Counted from the stretch's first letter, positions 28,752 to 37,712 are shown. The stretch: DNA of 64,000 nt from Bifidobacterium felsineum (GCF_002802915.1 NZ_PEBJ01000001.1:248001-312000), one strand, 5' to 3'. Notes: generated from the letters alone by a model not told the origin. Numbers and translations are program-made.

Positions 28752-30272
28752 ATGACTGATGCTGAAAACACCAAACCTGAACTCCCCGCGAACGTTCGTG
28801 TTCGCTTCTGCCCCTCTCCGACCGGCACCCCGCACGTCGGCATGGTGCGTACCGCCCTGTTCAACTGGGCTGAGGCCCGCGCCACCGGCGGCAAGCTGAT
28901 CTTCCGCATCGAAGACACCGACGCCGCACGTGACTCCGAGGAAAGCTACAACCAGATTCTTGAAGCCCTGCGCTGGCTGGGCATCGACTGGGATGAGGGC
29001 ATCGATGTGGGCGGCCCCCACGGCCCATACCGCCAGTCCGAGCGTACTGACATCTACAAGGACGTCGCCGCCAAGCTGCTCGAAGCCGGCTACGCCTATG
29101 AATCCTTCTCCACTCCTGAGGAAATCAAGGAGCGCAACCTTGCCGCCGGCCGCCCGGCCGAGTTCGGCTACGACGGCTACGACCGCAACCTCACCGAAGA
29201 GCAGAAGGCCGCTTTCCGCGCTGAGGATCGCAAGCCAGCCCTGCGTATCCGCATGCCCGACGAAGACATCGCTTTCGACGATCTGATTCGTGGCACCATC
29301 GAATTCAAGGCCGGTTCCGTGCCGGACTACGTGATCGTGCGTCCGAACGGCGACCCGCTGTACACGCTCACCAACCCGGTGGACGACGCCATGATGGACA
29401 TCAACGTGGTGCTGCGCGGCGAGGATCTGCTGAGCTCCACCCCGCGCCAGATCGTGCTGTACCGCTACCTCGAAGAGCTGGGCATCGCCAAGACCACCCC
29501 GCTGTTCGGCCACATGCCGTACGTGATGGGTCAGGGCAATAAGAAGCTCTCCAAGCGCGATCCGGAATCCAACCTGTTCAACCACCGCGACGCCGGCTTC
29601 ATCCGTGAAGGCCTGCTCAACTACCTGGCTCTGCTCGGTTGGTCCATCGCTCCCGACCGCGATGTGTTCTCCATGGACGAGATGATCGCCAAGTTCGATG
29701 TACGCGACGTGAAGGCCAACCCGGCTCGCTTCGATCTGGACAAGGCCATCTCCATCAACGCCGAGCACATCCGCATGCTTGAGCCCGAGGACTTCCTGCG
29801 CCGCTCGGTGCCGTATCTGCACCGTGATGGCGTAGTTTCCGCTGACAATTGGGATGCGCTGACCGACCGCGAGCGTGAGGTCCTGACCGCTGCCGCTCCG
29901 CTGGTGCAGCCGCGCGTGCGTCTGCTTGGCGAAGTCGCCGGCATGGTGGGCTCCCTGCTCTCCACTGAGGAGTACCTGGAACCGGCCGCCGACGCTCGCA
30001 AGCAGCTCAAGGAATCCGCCGGCGAAGTGCTCGACGCCGCCATCGCCGCACTGGAAGGCGTGGATGAGGCTGATTGGAAGACCGACAACCTGCACGAGAC
30101 TCTGAACAAGGCTCTGGTGGAAGACGGTGGCTACAAGCCGCGTCTGGCCTTCGGCCCGGTGCGTGTGGCCATGTCCGGCCGCCGCGTCTCCCCGCCGCTG
30201 TTCGAGTCCATGGAAATCGTCGGCAAGCCGATTTCCATCGCTCGTCTGAAGGGCCTTCGCAAGCACCTGTGA
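28752..30272 (+). CDS. gltX: Glutamyl-tRNA synthetase
   Basis: Charges tRNA-Glu. The class I signature is [20 protein letters not shown] (HVGM in place of HIGH) and KMSKS appears as [18 protein letters not shown] is the family active-site loop. Actinobacteria of this group usually lack GlnRS and use a non-discriminating GluRS with GatCAB, which fits the tRNA-Glu and tRNA-Gln genes 366 bp downstream, but specificity is not shown by the sequence. The ATG at 28752 has a weak ribosome site (AGGGGAT). 506 residues. Confidence 0.96.
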   Translation: MTDAENTKPELPANVRVRFCPSPTGTPHVGMVRTALFNWAEARATGGKLIFRIEDTDAARDSEESYNQILEALRWLGIDWDEGIDVGGPHGPYRQSERTDIYKDVAAKLLEAGYAYESFSTPEEIKERNLAAGRPAEFGYDGYDRNLTEEQKAAFRAEDRKPALRIRMPDEDIAFDDLIRGTIEFKAGSVPDYVIVRPNGDPLYTLTNPVDDAMMDINVVLRGEDLLSSTPRQIVLYRYLEELGIAKTTPLFGHMPYVMGQGNKKLSKRDPESNLFNHRDAGFIREGLLNYLALLGWSIAPDRDVFSMDEMIAKFDVRDVKANPARFDLDKAISINAEHIRMLEPEDFLRRSVPYLHRDGVVSADNWDALTDREREVLTAAAPLVQPRVRLLGEVAGMVGSLLSTEEYLEPAADARKQLKESAGEVLDAAIAALEGVDEADWKTDNLHETLNKALVEDGGYKPRLAFGPVRVAMSGRRVSPPLFESMEIVGKPISIARLKGLRKHL

Positions 30273-30284
30273 TCCTTTTGAGAG

Positions 30285-30428
30285 TCTCCCTCTGATGAGC
30301 CGAGCTGTAAAGAAAACACCGGAGGTATTTTCAGGCGAGGGCGAACGACAGTGAGCCAGTATGAAGTCAGCTGAAAGCTATCTTTAATTGCGTTCGAGGT
30401 GGCGCGCGAAGCGCGACGGAGGGAGAGA
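30285..30428 (+). repeat. Degenerate or interrupted double-hairpin repeat
   Basis: Begins TCTCCCTCTGATGAG and ends GAGGGAGAGAAGGCGG, as in the other copies, but about 110 bp of different sequence lie between, including GTCAGCTGAAAGC. It may be an old copy with an insertion. It fills the gap after gltX. Confidence 0.5.
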
Positions 30429-30431
30429 AGG

Positions 30432-30465
30432 CGGGCGTCTGTTTCAAGCAGATGCCCGTCTTTTT
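30432..30465 (+). terminator. gltX terminator
   Basis: Stem CGGGCGTCTG / CAGATGCCCG (10 bp with one G-T pair), loop TTTCAAG, followed by TCTTTTT. Confidence 0.8.
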
Positions 30466-30560
30466 GATGTGATGAATGACGAATGAAGATTAATTGAGTT
30501 CTTCAGTGAAACTATTGCTTGGCGTCCAAAACGTTGCAATTCCGCGCGACACGCCGTAAG

Positions 30561-30589
30561 TTGCGTGAGGGTGAATAGTTGCGTATATT
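30561..30589 (+). promoter_or_regulatory. Promoter of the tRNA-Glu / tRNA-Gln genes
   Basis: TTGCGT (30561-30566) and TATATT (30584-30589) are separated by exactly 17 bp, placing transcription start about 43 bp before the tRNA-Glu gene. Confidence 0.65.
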
Positions 30590-30638
30590 TATCACTCGTT
30601 GCGCGGTTCGCCGAGCAGCCGGTTGAAAAACTGAATAT

Positions 30639-30711
30639 GCCCCCATCGTCTAGCGGTCTAGGACTACGCCCTCTCACGGCGCCAACACCGGTTCAAATCC
30701 GGTTGGGGGTA
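30639..30711 (+). tRNA. tRNA-Glu (CTC)
   Basis: Acceptor GCCCCCA / TGGGGGT, anticodon CTC in CCTCTCACG, T-arm CCGGTTCAAATCCGG. The cloverleaf folds completely; 73 nt, CCA not encoded. Confidence 0.95.
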
Positions 30712-30750
30712 CGACGAACAACTCCTCGGAGTTGCTACGCCAAGCCAAAT

Positions 30751-30825
30751 TGGGATGTGGTGTAATTGGCAACACAGCTGATTCTGGTTCAGCCATTCTT
30801 GGTTCGAGTCCAGGCATCCCAGCCA
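30751..30825 (+). tRNA. tRNA-Gln (CTG)
   Basis: Acceptor TGGGATG / CATCCCA, anticodon CTG at 30784-30786, discriminator G and an encoded CCA (30823-30825). It is 39 bp after tRNA-Glu and likely cotranscribed. Confidence 0.95.
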
Positions 30826-30829
30826 ATGA

Positions 30830-30858
30830 CCCTCGCTGATGCGAGGGTTTTTTGTTTT
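30830..30858 (+). terminator. Terminator of the tRNA pair
   Basis: Stem CCCTCGC / GCGAGGG with loop TGAT and then TTTTTTGTTTT. Confidence 0.9.
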
Positions 30859-30921
30859 CCCGGGAATGTGTGACAAGTTCCTTGACCGGGTGAGAGATCT
30901 GAGAACAAAGGAGATCGAAGT

Positions 30922-31407
30922 ATGTCCGCTGAGCAGCAGACTGCACCAGCAAACAACGCCAACGCAACCAACGACGGTGCACAGAAAAAGCACATGTCTA
31001 AGGTGGCCGTCGCCATTATCGCCGTGGTAGTCGTGGCCATTATCGTCGTTGCCGGTGTATTCGGCTTCCGTGCTTACTCCGACGCCCAATACAACAACGC
31101 GGTCGCCGCCTGTGCCGCAGCTTCCGAAAACGTGCGTAACGCCACCAACGATTACAACAACCTGGTCAATGGTGATGCATCCGAGGCGGCGTCCCTCACC
31201 AGGAAGGATGTGAAGGATGCCTCTGCGCTGGATGCCCTCAACAAGGAGCTAAGCGTGGAACTGCCGGTGTATGAAGGCTGCGTGGCCGACGATACCGCAG
31301 GCTTCAAGTCCGCCACTGACAAGCTCAACGAACAGGCCGATTGGTACAAGGCTCATACCACCTCCCTCAAGAAGGCTGTGGATGCTGTGAACGCTTCCAA
31401 GAAGTAA
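30922..31407 (+). CDS. Hypothetical single-pass membrane protein
   Basis: A 161-residue protein with a 25-residue hydrophilic N-terminus, one strong membrane helix (about 27-50, VAVAIIAVVVVAIIVVAGVF) and an extracytoplasmic helical domain containing two cysteines (about 63 and 115) that could form a disulphide. AAAGGAG precedes the ATG. I do not recognise a family. It follows the tRNA terminator and ends at a bidirectional hairpin. Confidence 0.72.
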   Translation: MSAEQQTAPANNANATNDGAQKKHMSKVAVAIIAVVVVAIIVVAGVFGFRAYSDAQYNNAVAACAAASENVRNATNDYNNLVNGDASEAASLTRKDVKDASALDALNKELSVELPVYEGCVADDTAGFKSATDKLNEQADWYKAHTTSLKKAVDAVNASKK

Positions 31408-31433
31408 GCGTTTCCAGCTGAGCAATTATGGTG

Positions 31434-31470
31434 AAGGCCGCATTCCGAAGTTTTTTGGGGGTGCGGCCTT
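31434..31470. terminator. Bidirectional terminator
   Basis: Stem AAGGCCGCA / TGCGGCCTT (9 bp) around a loop with a TTTTTT run, lying between two convergent genes and touching the stop codon of the minus-strand gene. Confidence 0.6.
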
Positions 31471-32305
31471 ATGCAATGAATCGTAGATAGGTGCGGTCGT
31501 CGAACGAATCGTAGCCTTTGACGAAACCCTTGGTGGACTGATATTCATTGATGAGTTCTGGATCATCACGCTTGAGCCGCTGCAATTCGCTTTCGCTGGC
31601 GCTGAGCGTAGGCCGCAGTATCGGATAGCCATCGGAGGCGAGCGCCACTTCGTCGCCGGGATTCACGGGCACTGTGCGAATCGGGTATGTCGGGTCCGTG
31701 AATCCATCGAACACAAAATACCCATAAGGGCCGCGCACATTGGCAAACCGGGATTGCAGACGCAGGAATGGCAGAATCATGTCGCGGGCGGGGTCGCTGC
31801 TGTTCAGAGCGCTGCCGGCTTCAGCGGTGCTGGCAGATGATTGTTGCTTGCGCAAAGCAAGCGCAGTGAACGCGCGCAGCTCGCCCAGAAGTTCATCCAC
31901 ACGCTTGACTGTGGGAATCTGCTGACCATTGACCATGATTTGGCAGTCTCCAAATAGCCATGCCTCACGATGGTATGCACTATAAATCACCGTATTGGCC
32001 TGCAGCCGTTCGATGGGCTCACGAGTGAGGATGTCGTAATAGTCGCGCTCATGATAGGCCTGCTGGAAGCGCGCATCGATTGCCTGCTGGGTCTCGCGCA
32101 TCGTGGAAGTTGCGGACATCTTGGCAATGGTCTCAAGCGCGAGGCTTTTAGCGACCACTCCGCCGCTGGGTTGCCACAGATGTCGGATGCTTTTGCTGGT
32201 CACGCCATCCACCACCGCCGCGAATCCATCTGTGACGATGAGTCCATCCTCGTTGCGCGACTGATCCGACCGTTTACCTTGGCAGAACTGCTCGATAATG
32301 CGCAT
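31469..32305 (-). CDS. PP2C-like protein phosphatase
   Basis: A 278-residue soluble protein with the ordered motifs of the PP2C Ser/Thr phosphatase family in a divergent form: SRNEDGLIV (metal-binding Asp region), AAVVDGVTS (core Asp-Gly), a central WLFGDCQIMVNG strand, and DEVALASDGYPIL near the end, matching the ASDG motif. No membrane segment or second domain is seen. The ATG at 32305 follows AAAGGAGG. It is divergent from a 35-residue peptide gene. No partner kinase is nearby, so substrates cannot be guessed. Confidence 0.72.
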   Translation of the reverse strand: MRIIEQFCQGKRSDQSRNEDGLIVTDGFAAVVDGVTSKSIRHLWQPSGGVVAKSLALETIAKMSATSTMRETQQAIDARFQQAYHERDYYDILTREPIERLQANTVIYSAYHREAWLFGDCQIMVNGQQIPTVKRVDELLGELRAFTALALRKQQSSASTAEAGSALNSSDPARDMILPFLRLQSRFANVRGPYGYFVFDGFTDPTYPIRTVPVNPGDEVALASDGYPILRPTLSASESELQRLKRDDPELINEYQSTKGFVKGYDSFDDRTYLRFIA

Positions 32306-32457
32306 GATGAACCTCCTTTATGTTGAGGCGACGATGAATGGGAATTGTTTGAAATTCTCCGTGAGTTCATCTGTGATTCGCTAGTCGCGCATAGATCGGT
32401 AACGCACGTTCGCTATATCTGATCGTAATACCGATGAGGCTAGGAAAAGGAATAATC

Positions 32458-32565
32458 ATGCAGTCGAACAACAATCATCAGGAATCACATCATAACGACG
32501 CGTACTTCGGCGGCGAGCATCAGTACGACGCCTACATGTACGCCGAATACGGCATCGAGTGCTGA
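32458..32565 (+). CDS. Small 35-residue His/Tyr-rich peptide ending in cysteine
   Basis: Reads MQSNNNHQESHHNDAYFGGE and ends ...YAEYGIEC. It is preceded by AGGAAAAGGAA, has five Tyr and four His in 35 residues, and its sole cysteine is the last residue. It shares with the peptide at 28487 an Asn-rich start, acidic middle and G-(I/L)-x-C end. A conserved inverted repeat begins 5 bp after the stop codon, so it looks like a self-contained gene. Function unknown; a precursor of a modified or signalling peptide, or a metal ligand, are only possibilities. Confidence 0.5.
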   Translation: MQSNNNHQESHHNDAYFGGEHQYDAYMYAEYGIEC

Positions 32566-32569
32566 TTGC

Positions 32570-32616
32570 CCTCGATAAACGTACGCCGATTGTTCCTCAA
32601 CGTACGTTTGATGAGG
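32570..32616. repeat. Inverted repeat (AAACGTACG family)
   Basis: CCTCGATAAACGTACG (32570-32585) pairs with CGTACGTTTGATGAGG (32601-32616) with two mismatches. The same arm sequence recurs at 63238-63288. It probably ends the small peptide transcript and the converging DUF1275 transcript. Confidence 0.75.
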
Positions 32617-32628
32617 TAAAGGACGGAA

Positions 32629-33450
32629 TTATTTGCTGTCCGTAATCCAGCGGGCATCAGAGTGGATGTAGGGCAGCATCATGGCGATGACTGCGGCGAG
32701 GCAGACGATCATCACCATCAAAATCATGTCTTCATGACCGCGCGTCTGCAGTGTGGCGCCGGTCAATGCGCCGAGCGCCAAAGCGAGCATCACAATGGCA
32801 CGGCGGCCAAGTTTGGACTGCTCATGGCCATGTGCGGACGTATCGGCGACGATGCCGGTCAGCGTCATCGTCAACACAGTCGTAGGCAAATCAGGCACTG
32901 AAAGCTTGCGTGCCGTGGAATTCTGGATGCCCATGGCCGGGGCGAGCAGCACAATCAGCAGAATGATATGCAGATCAATATGCCTTGCGGTAGGAAAGTT
33001 CAGACTGGGCTGCGCGGCGCGAGCGATGGCTGAGGCATCGGTGCCGCCCATCGATGGCTCGGGTGCGAACTGGTTGAGCAGATAGATGCCGACCAGAGCA
33101 GCGACCACAAATGCCAGCTGGATGGCTGTGGATACCAGCAGATGGCGTGCGCGATTGGCGCCAAAATAATGAATAATGCGCCCGCCGATAAACGCGCCAA
33201 TCATGAACGTGGCCAGCGTAAGCGCCGAAGTCCACCAAACGAAGCCTTGCGCGTGGGCGAACGCGAAACCGAGGAACACGATGTTGCCGGTCACGTTGGC
33301 CACGAACACATGGCCCAGCGCCAAGTAACTTAAGGCATCCACCAGCCCGGCGACGAACGTGAGAATGACCAGCGCCGGCGAAAGCAGACCGTACTGGTCA
33401 TCCTTGCGGGGAATCAGCGTGCGTCCTGCTTCGGCAAGGTGTGAATTCAT
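32629..33450 (-). CDS. DUF1275 (YoaK-like) membrane protein
   Basis: Polytopic membrane protein of 273 residues with six predicted segments. The family signature GLVDALSYLALGHVFVANVTGN is visible at about 35-56 (shown in part here: ALGHVFVANVTGN), and a second motif QNSTARKLSVPDLPTTVLT lies near 176-194. Function of the family is unknown. ATG at 33450. Confidence 0.82.
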   Translation of the reverse strand: MNSHLAEAGRTLIPRKDDQYGLLSPALVILTFVAGLVDALSYLALGHVFVANVTGNIVFLGFAFAHAQGFVWWTSALTLATFMIGAFIGGRIIHYFGANRARHLLVSTAIQLAFVVAALVGIYLLNQFAPEPSMGGTDASAIARAAQPSLNFPTARHIDLHIILLIVLLAPAMGIQNSTARKLSVPDLPTTVLTMTLTGIVADTSAHGHEQSKLGRRAIVMLALALGALTGATLQTRGHEDMILMVMIVCLAAVIAMMLPYIHSDARWITDSK

Positions 33451-33693
33451 GGTGTTCGGGGCTTTCTTCGGTTGGTGGTTGTTCTGCTGTGCAATCCGAA
33501 TGTGAACAATATCATGCTGTGTTCTCTAATGATGTGTGCGTGCTGCCGATGAAGTGGCGGTACAGTGCTGTTTGTCGGCGTCGACGGAATCAACGACGCC
33601 GGAGAAACGCACATTCATTATGTGGTGTTTATGGGTGTTGGTGATTCCGTACGGCTGACGAGAACTGTACGAGAGTCGAAAGGATCCACCTGC

Positions 33694-34969
33694 ATGGCCA
33701 CCGTCAAGCAGTCTTCCGGAAACCGCTGGACCAGCGCAATCATTCCCGCACTGTTGATACATATCCCGATCGGTACCGTCTACTGCTGGAGTGTATTCAA
33801 GCAGCTCATCGCCGATCAGCTGCACGTCAGTTCTGCATCGGTGGAGTGGGGTTTCTCGCTTGCGATCTTCTTCCTTGGCATGTCCGCGGCGTTCGCCGGC
33901 CCCGATGGTGGAGAAGGATATTAAGAAATCCGCGCTGGTTTCGATGATCTGCTTCGTGGTTGGCTTTGCAGGCACCGGTGTGAGCATCGCTTTGGGATTC
34001 CTCCCGGGCGTGTTCATTTGCTATGGCGCGATTATGGGCGTGGGCCTCGGCGTGGGGTATCTGACGCCGGTCAAGAATCTGATGCTTTGGTTCGCCGATA
34101 ATAAAGGACTGGCCACAGGCGTTGCCGTTGCGGGATTCGGTCTTTCCAAAGCTCTCGCAAGCCCGGCGATGGAATGGCTGATTGGTGCCGTGGGTCTTGT
34201 GGGCATGTTCTATGTGCTCGCCGCGGTATATGCGGTGATGATGTTCGTCGGATTCCTGCTGATTCGTCGCCCGGCAGGGTGGACGTATGATCCTGTGGCC
34301 TCGCATGTTAGTCGCGTATCGATTCTGAAGAAGCCGGTGTTTTGGGGCATTTGGATCGCGTTCTATATCAATATCACCTGTGGCCTGGCGCTGATCAGCC
34401 AGGAGAAGGATATTCTCCACGATGTGCTGCAGGCTTTGCCGCAGTACGCATTGCTGAATACTGCTGATTTTGCTGCTGCGATTGCCGGTGTAATCGGTTT
34501 GGTACTTGCCGTGGACTCAGTGTTCAACACTGCCGGTCGCGTGGGATTCTCCGCACTGTCCGATTATCTTAAGCGTCGCGAAAGCGTGTATCAGGTGATT
34601 TTCGTGATGTCGATCGCCGTATGCGTGCTTCAGTTGGTGATTAACAGCATCGACAACGCACTGTTGTGGGCTGTGCTCGCCATGCTGTTCCTTGTTAACG
34701 CCGGCTATGGCGGTGGTTTCTCCACGCTGCCGGTGCTGTTGGATCAGCATTTTGGCACTAAAACCGTGTCCACCACGCACGGTTTGACGCTCAGCGCGTG
34801 GGCATTCGCGGGATTGTCCGGCAACCAGCTGGCATCATTCGTGGTGACGCATGCGCCGGATCAAGCGCATCGGTATGCGGCATTGATTCCGGTGCTGACT
34901 GTGCTGTTCGTGGTGGCGCTTACGAGTGTTACTGCGGTAAAGATTGCAGGCAAGCGCGGTACGAAGTGA
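33694..34969 (+). pseudogene. OxlT-type MFS transporter gene with a -1/+1 frameshift
   Basis: The N-terminal part reads from ATG 33694 (MATVKQSSGNRW..., ribosome site AAAGGATC) through IPIGTVYCWSVFKQL to MSAAFAGP, then runs into a stop at 33924. The rest continues in another frame from about 33904 (MVEKDIKKSALVSMICFV) to 34969 and carries ten or so membrane segments. The junction is a run of four C at 33900-33903; one C fewer would give an unbroken protein of about 424 residues. It resembles oxalate/formate or lactate-type MFS antiporters. It may be a pseudogene, a phase-variable gene or a sequence error. Confidence 0.75.
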
Positions 34970-34980
34970 AAGAAAAAGAG

Positions 34981-35052
<72 letters not shown>

Positions 35053-35236
35053 GATGATTCGCTGTCCGTTAGACAACTTGCACAAGAATACACGCAATCG
35101 CATATTACGCAAGTCGACGCTTGTGTTGGGGGTGCGGCGCTTTGACTCGTCGTGCTCCTTGCCCTTTGCGATGCCGTGGGGCGTCGCGATTGAACTGCAG
35201 GACGGAGAGCGGAGGAAGTCTGCAAGAGTGATGAGT

Positions 35237-35425
35237 GTGCACAAAAGCGCATAATTGGCCGATTAGCAATTTCGTACCATCCGAATGTGGCGTGAAAGTG
35301 CATTTTTTGGAGGTTGCGCATTTTCGTACCATGAAAACCGTTGATATTTCGTTACTGCTGAATGCGCTTGTAAAGGGTGCTGTGGTACGTCATTGCAAAA
35401 CGGCCAAAAATGCGCGATTGTGCAC
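35237..35425. mobile_element. MITE-like element with 44-bp terminal inverted repeats
   Basis: Arms 35237-35280 and 35382-35425 align as inverted repeats without gaps at 35 of 44 positions; both outer ends are GTGCAC and both inner ends are GTACCA(T/C). The 101-bp middle contains a third, shorter copy of the inner arm (GCGCATTTTCGTACCATG at 35316-35333). There is no coding sequence and no clear target duplication. Confidence 0.6.
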
Positions 35426-35501
35426 GGCATTCTGGGGCATTTGCTTCTCAAGACCTTGTGCGAGTAACAAAAAAGGGCTCTGGCAAAAGCCAAAACCCTG
35501 A

Positions 35502-35517
35502 TGGCGGAGGATACGAG
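35502..35517. repeat. Partial copy of the tRNA-Ser 3' end
   Basis: TGGCGGAGGATACGAG matches 37341-37356, the 3' end of tRNA-Ser including CCA, in the same orientation. Likely a decayed attachment site. Confidence 0.65.
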
Positions 35518-35666
35518 ACGCCGACTTTCACGCCCTTTCGTCCTTACTGCTGACAGGCGTTTCATGTTTTGACGGTTCCGTGGACTCATCTTCGCGCTCA
35601 TTTGATGTATTTTGATGGGAAGCCATTCCTGTATCACACTGCCAGTGCATCGACGAGGAGTCTCAG

Positions 35667-37226
35667 TCACTCGTGGGATGGCTGCGATGGGGTGAGGATG
35701 CGCCATGTGCCGCGTCTGTCCGAACCGATGCGCTCGATCGTTCCGGATTCCCGTAGCGCTTGGAAACCTCTTCGGACCGTGGAATAGGACACGTTCAGAA
35801 TGTCTGCTGCCCCATGGTAGGTAATAGCCGGGTTTTCGCGAATCAGGTCGAGGATAAGTTGCTCCCTGGAAGGTGCTTGTACCTGTTCATATTCCTGCTC
35901 ATGAGGGTCGTTTACCTGTTCATTTTCCTGCTCATGGAGACCATTTACAGTTTCATCTGGGTCATTTTCCTGCTCATGAAGGTCATGTACAGTCTCATTC
36001 GGGTCACGTGCGGTTTCATCACGGATCGTCGCGTCGCCTTCGGCGGTACCTCCCTCCACCCAGCGTACAGGGACAAATGCCTCGAACACGTCGCCGTCGT
36101 CGAGCACAGGATCCTTGCCGGAGTAGGGTTTCGAATACTTGTACAGGTTACGCATGCCGCTGCCGAGTTCGTCGGCCAGACCTATGTTGCGGAAGAACTT
36201 CGCGATGAACGGATTCTTGGATACTGGTTTGAAACTCGTGATGGCGAGCTGACCTTGGAAAATGGCTTTGGAAGCGTTCTCTGTGTGGATACCGTCGTTA
36301 AGGATGAGGAACTTGGCCGGGTAGGGGCTGACGAACTCGCGGTGGATCATCAGATTCGAGACCAGCTCGCGGATGATGATGTCGCGAGGGCTCACGGTCT
36401 GGTCGCCTTCCAGCATGAACCGATCAGGCAGGTACCATTTCGCAAACTCGGAGATCTGCGCCTGCGCCTCGATCAGGTTCGTGGTCACGATGAGCCGGTC
36501 GTCGTAGCGGTCCAGGTTCTCGCGGCGCACGATCACGTCGGTCTTGTAGGCGGGCGCGATGCGTGAGATGACCTCGTCCTTGCCGAGCAGCATCACGGCG
36601 GCGAGGTTGAAGCCCTCCTCGCCGGTGTCGTAGTTGACGCCGTACAGGTCGGCGCTGCGCATCAGCTCCATGTCGTCCATTTCGGCCCACGGGTGGCCGG
36701 GCGTCTTCAACGCGGCCATCTTGCGCACGCGCGGCAGCAGGTCGAATCGGAAGTCGGATGGCTTGAGGTACCGGTATACGCGCTGTTCGCTGAAGTGGTT
36801 CTGTTTGCGGATATGCATCTGCGCGATTTGCGTCTCGCTGGTGATGCGCCGATCCACGTCGGCCACACGGTCATAGATCACGTGCTTGAAGCTGACGACG
36901 GCGGGGCCGGCGGGGACCCACACGCGGATCACGAGCTTGCCGTCGTATTCGATGCGTTCGGTCTCGATGGCTGGCGCGACGTTGAACAGTTTGGGGTTGC
37001 CGACCACGTTCACGAGATTGCGCTCGATGGCGATGGCCTGACCGCGATCAACGCCTTCGACGGTGCCGTCGTTGAGCACGCCGAGGTAGATCGACCCGCC
37101 GAATCGGTTGTTGAACGAGCATACCGTCTCGAACGTGTCCATCTCGGGCTGGACGCCGCAGCGTTTGAACTCGACCGAGATGTTCTCGCCGCGCTTGAGT
37201 ATCGGATTCAGTTCTGTGGCGTCCAT
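35667..37226 (-). CDS. AlbA_2/Schlafen-type ATP-binding transcriptional regulator
   Basis: The N-terminal AlbA_2 (Schlafen AlbA) domain covers about residues 8-125 (NISVEFKR, NNRFGGSIYLGVLNDGTVEG). A middle region up to about 375 has the HATPase-like segment IIRELVSNLMIHREF and GLADELGSGMRNLYKY found in this group. Residues about 405-445 are a tandem repeat of 14-residue units (DPNETVHDLHEQEN, DPDETVNGLHEQEN). The end, about 450-519, is a winged helix with YHGAADILNVSYSTVRRGF. An AAGGAGG site precedes the ATG. Such genes are typical of islands and defence-rich hotspots; here it lies beside tRNA-Ser between copies of the tRNA 3' end. Confidence 0.82.
   Translation of the reverse strand: MDATELNPILKRGENISVEFKRCGVQPEMDTFETVCSFNNRFGGSIYLGVLNDGTVEGVDRGQAIAIERNLVNVVGNPKLFNVAPAIETERIEYDGKLVIRVWVPAGPAVVSFKHVIYDRVADVDRRITSETQIAQMHIRKQNHFSEQRVYRYLKPSDFRFDLLPRVRKMAALKTPGHPWAEMDDMELMRSADLYGVNYDTGEEGFNLAAVMLLGKDEVISRIAPAYKTDVIVRRENLDRYDDRLIVTTNLIEAQAQISEFAKWYLPDRFMLEGDQTVSPRDIIIRELVSNLMIHREFVSPYPAKFLILNDGIHTENASKAIFQGQLAITSFKPVSKNPFIAKFFRNIGLADELGSGMRNLYKYSKPYSGKDPVLDDGDVFEAFVPVRWVEGGTAEGDATIRDETARDPNETVHDLHEQENDPDETVNGLHEQENEQVNDPHEQEYEQVQAPSREQLILDLIRENPAITYHGAADILNVSYSTVRRGFQALRESGTIERIGSDRRGTWRILTPSQPSHE
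35876..36015. repeat. Degenerate 42-bp tandem repeat within the AlbA_2 gene
   Basis: Two to three units built on CATTTTCCTGCTCATGA and TTTCATC(T/C)GGGTC, coding 14-residue repeats with shorter partial units. The repeat number could change by slippage, altering the linker before the winged helix. Confidence 0.7.
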
Positions 37227-37300
37227 TAGGCCTCCTTGACTGATTCAGTATTTTCGATGCTGAATCGAATCGTGTCCGAAACCGCTCAATAAATTGAAAC

Positions 37301-37338
37301 AATAAGCAAAAACCCCGAAATCGTAACGACTTCGGGGT
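37301..37338 (-). terminator. tRNA-Ser terminator
   Basis: Minus-strand stem ACCCCGAA / TTCGGGGT followed by TTTTGCTTATT, two bases after the encoded CCA of tRNA-Ser. Confidence 0.8.
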
Positions 37339-37340
37339 GA

Positions 37341-37428
37341 TGGCGGAGGATACGAGATTCGAACTCGTGAGGCTGTTACACCAACACGCTTTCCAAGCGT
37401 GCGCCATAGACCACTAGGCGAATCCTCC
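37341..37428 (-). tRNA. tRNA-Ser (GGA)
   Basis: Minus strand: acceptor GGAGGAT / ATCCTCC, anticodon GGA in CTTGGAAAG, long variable arm, discriminator G and an encoded CCA (37341-37343). 88 nt. Its 3' end is duplicated at 37713 and in part at 35502. Confidence 0.95.
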
Positions 37429-37513
37429 ATGCACTGCAGTGTTTGCTAGAAGCAAGCTCCGTAGGCAACTCGAATAAGCTACCATAGCTCGCGGAAAAAT
37501 GCATATTCGGCGT

Positions 37514-37561
37514 GTCGCGTTAGTGCTGTTGGGCTCGCGCGACGAGGCGCACTAACGCGAC
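37514..37561. repeat. Perfect 13-bp inverted repeat
   Basis: GTCGCGTTAGTGC (37514-37526) and GCACTAACGCGAC (37549-37561) with a GC-rich loop. Confidence 0.7.
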
Positions 37562-37712
37562 TGCAAACCGCTTATCTGTAAACAAATTCGGACGGTTGCA
37601 TGAATTCTTGATAAGTGAGGAACGCCTCCACGCGTAATCAACCTAGGCTGGTCAACCATGCGAGGAGAAGTGCAAAGCGACGGTTATGCTCACGGTAGGG
37701 GTTCGAAATTGT

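Larger units (their letters stand above)
35053..35666. other. 614-bp region without a supported gene
   Basis: Holds a MITE-like inverted repeat (35237-35425), a short terminator-like AGGGCT...AGCC hairpin near 35474, and a 16-bp copy of the tRNA-Ser 3' end (35502-35517). Bases 35530-35666 show no convincing gene on either strand. It borders a tRNA-linked insertion hotspot. Confidence 0.6.

Noticed and set aside
30674-31089. Minus-strand frames over the tRNA genes
   Set aside because: They run through two tRNAs and a terminator and have no ribosome site.
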